This document shows, piece by piece, positions 5,990 to 9,957 of a stretch of DNA of 9,957 bases. Under the pieces are notes generated by a model. The model did no database searches, was not told the DNA's origin, and was given only the letters and a program-made list of their open reading frames with translations. Source of the DNA: Gallionella sp. (GTDB lineage: Bacteria; Pseudomonadota; Gammaproteobacteria; Burkholderiales; Gallionellaceae); the NCBI GenBank assembly GCA_030690245.1, contig JAUYGW010000160.1:1-9957 (forward strand). The letters run 5' to 3'. The translations under genes and the position numbers were made by a program. Position 1 is the first letter of the stretch, and each line of letters starts with the position of its first letter.

Positions 5990-7441
5990 ATGCTGGTCGG
6001 TTTCGTCTTCCTGTATCTGGTCCTTTCAATCGGCATCGGCATGTATGCGGCCACCAGGGTTCACAACGCGCGCGATTACATTACCGCCGGACGCTCCCTG
6101 CCGATGTACATCGTGCTGGCCATGGTGTTCGCCACCTGGTTCGGGGCCGAGACCGTGCTCGGCATTCCCGCCACCTTCCTCGAAGAAGATCTGGGCGGGC
6201 TGATCTCCGATCCGTTCGGCGCCTCGCTGTGCCTGATCCTGTTCGGCCTGTTCTTCGCGCGCAAGCTCTATCGCATGAACCTGCTGACCATCGGCGACTT
6301 CTACCGCCAGCGCTATGGCCGCAAGGTCGAGGTCATCGCGGGTATCGCCATCGCGCTGTCCTATCTCGGCTGGGTGTCGGCGCAGGTCACCGCGCTGGGG
6401 CTGGTATTCAACGTGCTGTCCGACGGGTCGATCACCCAGGCGCAAGGCATCCTGATCGGCGCGGCGGTGGTGCTGCTCTACACGCTGTACGGCGGCATGT
6501 GGTCGGTGGCGCTCACCACCTTCGTGCAGATGATTGTCATCGTCATCGGCCTGATCTACATTTCGATGCTGCTGGCCGATATGACCGGCGGTGTCGCGCC
6601 GGTGATCGAGCATGCAGCCAACAACGCCAAGTTCAATTTCTGGCCCGATCTGAATGCGGTGGCGATGATTGCCTTTATCTCCGGCCTGCTCACCATGGGC
6701 TTCGGCTCCATCCCGCAGCAGGATGTGTTTCAGCGCGCCAACTCCTCGAAGAACGAAAACGTCGCGGTGTGGGGCACGGTGCTGGGCGGCGTGGCCTATT
6801 TCCTGTTCGCTGCGGTGCCGCTGTTCATGGCCTACTCGGCCAATCTGATCGACCCGGCTCTGACCGCGCAGTGGCTCTCCGAGGACAGCCAGAAGCTGTT
6901 GCCGGAGCTGGTCAAGGCGCATCTGCCGCTATTCGCGCAGGTGATCTTCTATGGCGCGCTGTTGTCGGTCATCATGAGCACGGCTTCCGGCACCCTGCTC
7001 GCGCCCTCGGTCACGCTCTCGGAGAACGTGCTCAAGGGCTGGATCACGCGCAAAAACCTGTCCGACCACAAGATGCTGGCGATGACGCGCTGGGTGGTGG
7101 GCATCTTCGCGCTGTGCGTCACCCTTTACGCGCTGTGGGCGCTGGATCGTGAGACCGGCATCCACCAGATGGTGGAGAACGCCTACAAGGTGACGCTGGT
7201 GCTGGCCTTCACGCCGCTGGTGGCCGGCCTGTACTGGAAGCGCGCCACCACGTACGGCGCCTACTGGGCGATGGGGCTGGGGTTGGCGACCTGGCTGCCG
7301 ATGGAGTTTCTGGCACCGGAAGCCGCGCTGCCGCCGCAATTCGCCGGCTTCCTGATGAGCATCGCCGGCATGGTGGCCGGCTCGCTGCTGCACCGGCAGC
7401 CGGAACATGCGTCACCGCATGCCGTCAGCCGGGCCGAGTGA
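5990..7441 (+). CDS. Sodium:solute symporter family protein (SSS)
   Basis: This 483-residue inner-membrane transporter uses the sodium gradient to import a small solute. About 13 hydrophobic helices are visible, starting with residues 2-20, and the fold is expected to be LeuT-like. The unwound first core helix region reads [14 protein letters not shown]. The segment around [13 protein letters not shown] (I328-S340) corresponds to the core helix that contributes serine/threonine ligands to the Na2 site in PutP-type carriers. The C-terminus is a short hydrophilic tail with no fused kinase domain. The ATG at 5990 is preferred; an in-frame GTG at 5981 is the alternative, and earlier starts would lie in the promoter. 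Ribosome site is weak (GAGCGAG at 5976-5982). The substrate cannot be read from the sequence, and no metabolic genes flank it. phoB follows, but the Pho box between them suggests a separate unit. Confidence 0.88.
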   Translation: MLVGFVFLYLVLSIGIGMYAATRVHNARDYITAGRSLPMYIVLAMVFATWFGAETVLGIPATFLEEDLGGLISDPFGASLCLILFGLFFARKLYRMNLLTIGDFYRQRYGRKVEVIAGIAIALSYLGWVSAQVTALGLVFNVLSDGSITQAQGILIGAAVVLLYTLYGGMWSVALTTFVQMIVIVIGLIYISMLLADMTGGVAPVIEHAANNAKFNFWPDLNAVAMIAFISGLLTMGFGSIPQQDVFQRANSSKNENVAVWGTVLGGVAYFLFAAVPLFMAYSANLIDPALTAQWLSEDSQKLLPELVKAHLPLFAQVIFYGALLSVIMSTASGTLLAPSVTLSENVLKGWITRKNLSDHKMLAMTRWVVGIFALCVTLYALWALDRETGIHQMVENAYKVTLVLAFTPLVAGLYWKRATTYGAYWAMGLGLATWLPMEFLAPEAALPPQFAGFLMSIAGMVAGSLLHRQPEHASPHAVSRAE

Positions 7442-7443
7442 TT

Positions 7444-7475
7444 CTGTCACATGTTTGTCACACAAGCTTCATACT
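7444..7475 (+). promoter_or_regulatory. Pho box and -10 of phoB
   Basis: CTGTCACATGTTTGTCAC at 7444-7461 consists of two 7-bp half-sites (CTGTCAC and TTGTCAC) with an 11-bp repeat period, matching the PhoB-binding consensus CTGTCAT-N4-CTGTCAT closely. CATACT at 7470-7475 is a plausible -10, 8 bp downstream. At Pho-controlled promoters the box replaces the -35. It begins two bases after the symporter stop and points at phoB, implying that PhoB activates its own operon. Confidence 0.85.
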
Positions 7476-7505
7476 CTTGCCATTCCGATTGAACGTGGCC
7501 GAGCG

Positions 7506-8195
7506 ATGATGAATGCGAAAATCCTGATTGTGGAAGATGAACCGGTGATCCAGGAGTTGCTGGCGTTCAATGTGACGCAGGCGGGCTTTCAGGCGTTGCG
7601 CGCCGAGGATGCGGATAGCGCGTGGCAGCAAATACGGAACAATGCGCCGGATCTGATCCTGCTGGACTGGATGCTGCCGAACACCAGCGGCGTGATTCTG
7701 GCGAAACAGCTGCGCAGCGATACCGCTACCCGCGACATCCCGATTATCATGCTGACCGCGCGCGGAGAAGAGCGCGACAAGGTGCTGGGGTTGGAGTCGG
7801 GCGCGGACGATTACATTACCAAGCCGTTTTCGCCGCGCGAGCTGATGGCGCGCATCCGCGCCGTGTTGCGCCGCCATGTTCCGCAAAGGCAGGATGAAGT
7901 GGTGGCAGCAGGCGGCCTGGAACTGCTGCCGGCCGCGCATCGCGTGACCGCAAAGGGTGCGGCAATAGAGCTCGGCCCCACCGAGTTCCGCCTGCTGCAT
8001 TTCTTCATGACCCACGCGGAGCGGGTATACAGCCGCACGCAATTGCTCGATCAGGTGTGGGGCACGCAGGTGTTCGTCGAGGAACGCACGGTGGACGTGC
8101 ATATCCGCCGCCTGCGCGCGGCGCTAGAACCGGCGGGAATGGATAGCCTGATTCAGACGGTGCGCGGCAGCGGTTACCGTTTTTCGGTTAATTAA
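7506..8195 (+). CDS. phoB: Phosphate regulon response regulator PhoB
   Basis: PhoB, when phosphorylated by PhoR, binds Pho boxes and activates phosphate-acquisition genes by contacting sigma70. From the ATG at 7506 it has 229 residues. The receiver domain (about 3-125) shows VEDEP (9-13) with the acidic pair, phospho-acceptor D54 in LLDWMLP, the T of MLTARGEE, and K in the YITKPFSP loop. The C-terminal OmpR-type winged helix (about 130-229) carries [30 protein letters not shown], and the recognition helix [17 protein letters not shown] followed by the wing TVRGSGYRF. This is very close to enterobacterial PhoB. An adjacent ATG at 7509 is equally possible; the longer open frame back to 7407 overlaps the symporter and the Pho box and is rejected. 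The stop overlaps the ribosome site of phoR. Confidence 0.97.
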   Translation: MMNAKILIVEDEPVIQELLAFNVTQAGFQALRAEDADSAWQQIRNNAPDLILLDWMLPNTSGVILAKQLRSDTATRDIPIIMLTARGEERDKVLGLESGADDYITKPFSPRELMARIRAVLRRHVPQRQDEVVAAGGLELLPAAHRVTAKGAAIELGPTEFRLLHFFMTHAERVYSRTQLLDQVWGTQVFVEERTVDVHIRRLRAALEPAGMDSLIQTVRGSGYRFSVN

Positions 8196-8205
8196 GGAGA
8201 ATTTT

Positions 8206-9531
8206 TTGCAGGGTTTCTGGCTTCGTTTAAGCATCCCCATCGTGCTCGTCACGCTGTTCGCGTTGCTGCTGTGGGGGGTGTTTTCGGCCATGCCGGCGGT
8301 GCTGTTCATGCTGCTGGTGCTGCTGATCGTGATGGTGCTCCATGCCCGGCAGCTCTACAGGTTGGGGCGATGGCTGCAGGATGCGCGCATTGAAACCATC
8401 CCCGAAGCGGGCGGTATCTGGGATGAGGTATTTTCCCAGCTGTACAAAATGGTCAAGCGCCATAACCAGACCAAGCTGGAACTGGCCACCGAGTTGCAGC
8501 ACATCGAACAGGCCACTGCCGCCTTGCCGGAGGGCGTGGCGATCCTGAACGAGGCGAACCGCATCGAATGGTGCAACCCGCTCGCACAGCAGCACTTCGA
8601 CCTCGATCTCGAACACGACTTCATGCAGGACATCACCTATCTGGTGCGCCAGCCGGAGTTCGTCGAATACCTCCATGAATCCCTTTCTAGGGAATCCCTT
8701 CTTGGTGAATCCAGTTTCAGCGAACCGCTGGTGATGCGTCCGTCGCGCCATGACGACATGGTGTTATCGATCAAGCTCATTCCCTACGGCGTGAACAAGC
8801 GCTTGCTGATCAGCCGCGACATCACGCAACTGGAGCGCATCGAGGCCATGCGCCGCGATTTTGTCGCGAACGTTTCGCATGAACTGCGCACGCCGCTGAC
8901 CGTGGTGAACGGCTTCGTCGAAAACCTGCAGGACATGCCCGACCTCAGCCGCGATGATGCGCGGCGCGCGTTGCAGCTGATGGCCGAACAAACCCGCCGC
9001 ATGGAAAACCTGGTCGCCGATCTGCTTACCCTGTCGCACCTAGAAAACGACCACAGCCCGCTGCTTGAAGAAACGGTGGATATGGGCGCCCTGCTCGACG
9101 AGATTTACCGGGAAGGCCAGTTGCTGAGCGGCGGCTCGCATACCTTGCGCCTCGAAGTGGCGAGCGATGCAAAATTGCTCGGCAATCGCGAAGAGCTGCG
9201 TAGCGCGTTCGGCAATCTGCTCAGCAATGCGATCCGCTACACGCCGGAAGGCGGGTCGATTCTGTTGCGCTGGGCAGAGCGCAGCAGCCAGCCGGTATTT
9301 TCGGTGCAGGACAGCGGCATCGGCATCGCCGCGCAGCATATCCCGCGCCTGACCGAACGCTTCTACCGGGTGGACCGCAGCCGCTCGCGCGAAACGGGCG
9401 GAACCGGCCTGGGCCTGGCGATCGTCAAGCACATCGCGATGCGCCACCAGGCCAAGCTCGAAGTATTGAGCGATGAAGGCAAGGGCAGCACCTTCGCGCT
9501 GGTGTTCCCGATCAAGCGGGCATCGCACTGA
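8206..9531 (+). CDS. phoR: Phosphate regulon sensor histidine kinase PhoR
   Basis: PhoR is the membrane-bound kinase/phosphatase partner of PhoB; its activity reflects the state of the Pst transporter and PhoU, which are not in this window. The protein has 441 residues. Two membrane helices (about 4-25 and 28-47) have almost no periplasmic loop, as expected for PhoR. A charged linker and PAS domain (about 95-205) follow. The DHp helix has phospho-acceptor H225 in FVANVSHELRTPL. The ATPase has the N box NLLSNAIRYTPEGG (337-350), G1 DSGIGIA (369-375) and G2 GGTGLGLAI (398-406). The start is TTG, supported by AAGGAG at 8194-8199 six bases upstream; the next ATG (codon 29) would remove the first helix. 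The ribosome site overlaps the phoB stop. The PAS domain carries a 15-bp tandem repeat. phoU does not follow. Confidence 0.96.
   Translation: MQGFWLRLSIPIVLVTLFALLLWGVFSAMPAVLFMLLVLLIVMVLHARQLYRLGRWLQDARIETIPEAGGIWDEVFSQLYKMVKRHNQTKLELATELQHIEQATAALPEGVAILNEANRIEWCNPLAQQHFDLDLEHDFMQDITYLVRQPEFVEYLHESLSRESLLGESSFSEPLVMRPSRHDDMVLSIKLIPYGVNKRLLISRDITQLERIEAMRRDFVANVSHELRTPLTVVNGFVENLQDMPDLSRDDARRALQLMAEQTRRMENLVADLLTLSHLENDHSPLLEETVDMGALLDEIYREGQLLSGGSHTLRLEVASDAKLLGNREELRSAFGNLLSNAIRYTPEGGSILLRWAERSSQPVFSVQDSGIGIAAQHIPRLTERFYRVDRSRSRETGGTGLGLAIVKHIAMRHQAKLEVLSDEGKGSTFALVFPIKRASH
8677..8721 (+). repeat. Codon-phased 15-bp tandem repeat inside phoR
   Basis: Three successive 15-bp units begin GAATCC at 8677, 8692 and 8707. 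The first two share GAATCCCTT and differ at few later bases; the third has diverged after GAATCC. They encode ESLSR, ESLLG and ESSFS (residues 158-172) within the PAS region. From memory, enterobacterial PhoR is about ten residues shorter at this point, consistent with slippage-type expansion that preserves the frame. Confidence 0.7.
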
Positions 9532-9596
9532 CGCAACGCCGGCGCAGCCGGAGCATCGCCGATCCGCTGCATGCCATTCGCGCTGGCTGACATCAA

Positions 9597-9857
9597 TCAG
9601 GAAAGTAAGTCATGACGAGCCAAATAGGCCCGGCCATCCTGAATGATCCCCCAAGAGGCCGGGTTTTCAGCTGAATGGTAATCCATGACCATGTTGGATT
9701 TTTTGAGATCTTCGAGATGAAATAAGGTAAGTTGAACCCCGGCCCCCAGGAGCGTTGAAATTTGCGCTGGCTCCAGCCTTTCGTGCTGCAACAGCAATAT
9801 GAGTATTTTTTCTTTAATATTATCAAGATACTCGTTATGAGATTCTTCGTTTTGCAT
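9597..9857 (-). CDS. Small winged-helix-like protein of unknown role
   Basis: I do not recognise this 86-residue protein as a named gene. Its order of elements fits a winged helix: a charged start (MQNEESHNEYLD), helix 1 (NIKEKILILLLQH), helix 2 (EPAQISTLLG), a likely recognition helix (VQLTLFHLEDLKKSN) and a wing ending WGIIQDGRAYLARHDLL, which resembles the GR-YL end of many MarR/ArsR-like domains. No cysteines or metal-binding motif are present. A DNA-binding role is therefore inferred, not shown. The start is supported by GGAG on the minus strand, nine bases before the ATG. It is convergent with phoR, with 65 bp between the stops. GC is about 45% over 9601-9840 by hand count, well below its neighbours, which suggests acquisition. 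Its upstream neighbour lies outside the window. Confidence 0.6.
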   Translation of the reverse strand: MQNEESHNEYLDNIKEKILILLLQHERLEPAQISTLLGAGVQLTLFHLEDLKKSNMVMDYHSAENPASWGIIQDGRAYLARHDLLS

Positions 9858-9924
9858 TATGTCTCTCTCCGCCGCATTTCCTGCCCAGATCGCTTACCTG
9901 AGACTTAAGAACAGCATTTTTCGT

Positions 9925-9930
9925 ATTATA
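9925..9930 (-). promoter_or_regulatory. Candidate -10 box for the minus-strand winged-helix gene
   Basis: On the minus strand a perfect TATAAT lies at 9930-9925, about 68 bases upstream of the ATG at 9857. No good -35 is visible at 17-18 bp (CTATTC is the best at 17 bp). It would give a leader of roughly 60 nt containing the GGAG ribosome site. Confidence 0.4.
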
Positions 9931-9957
9931 TTGCGTCAGGCTCGGACGAATAGAGCG

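Noticed and set aside
9539..9551. Short CCGGC/GCCGG hairpin after phoR as terminator
   Set aside because: The stem is only 5 bp and no T-run follows on either strand.

Overview
The window is a compact, GC-rich, mostly plus-strand stretch of a proteobacterial chromosome. PhoB/PhoR, MsbA, CobS/CobT and the peroxiredoxin all read as beta/gamma-proteobacterial types. The GTAG-headed intergenic palindromes and the overall style suggest a betaproteobacterium, perhaps Gallionellaceae/Nitrosomonadales. That placement is inference and cannot be settled from this window. Nothing looks like a phage, plasmid, insertion sequence or CRISPR array.

Region 1 (1-2646) is part of a cobalamin nucleotide-loop pathway: cobT (lower-ligand base activation), a one-base-overlapping histidine phosphatase (CobC-type alpha-ribazole phosphatase) and cobS (final joining of alpha-ribazole to adenosylcobinamide-GDP). 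A 60-bp REP doublet separates cobC from cobS, and a REP half-site lies at the left edge. CobU/CobP, the partner that makes adenosylcobinamide-GDP, is not in the window.

Region 2 (2647-4950) holds msbA (lipid A flippase, ABC exporter) followed after 6 bp by a DUF456 membrane protein. Region 3 (4951-5653) is a 2-Cys peroxiredoxin with its own good sigma70-type promoter.

Region 4 (5654-5989) has no intact gene. It holds a degenerate repeat, a second copy of the 60-bp REP doublet, a separate GTAG-ended hairpin, the last ~30 codons of a lost membrane-protein gene, and the promoter of the next gene. Region 5 (5990-7441) is a sodium:solute symporter (SSS family) of unknown substrate.

Region 6 (7442-9531) is the phosphate-starvation two-component system phoB-phoR. 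It is preceded by an almost consensus Pho box starting two bases after the symporter stop codon, so it is probably autoregulated. phoR starts at TTG and carries a codon-phased 15-bp tandem repeat in its sensor region. Region 7 (9532-9957) contains a small convergent gene for a winged-helix-like protein with clearly lower GC (about 45% by hand count, against about 57-60% for its neighbours). It may have been acquired.

Most of the window is ordinary core metabolism. The parts worth a second look are the REP doublets with paired changes, the repeat-packed gene remnant, the phoR repeat, the Pho box, and the small AT-rich regulator-like gene. I did not find a convincing new multi-gene system.
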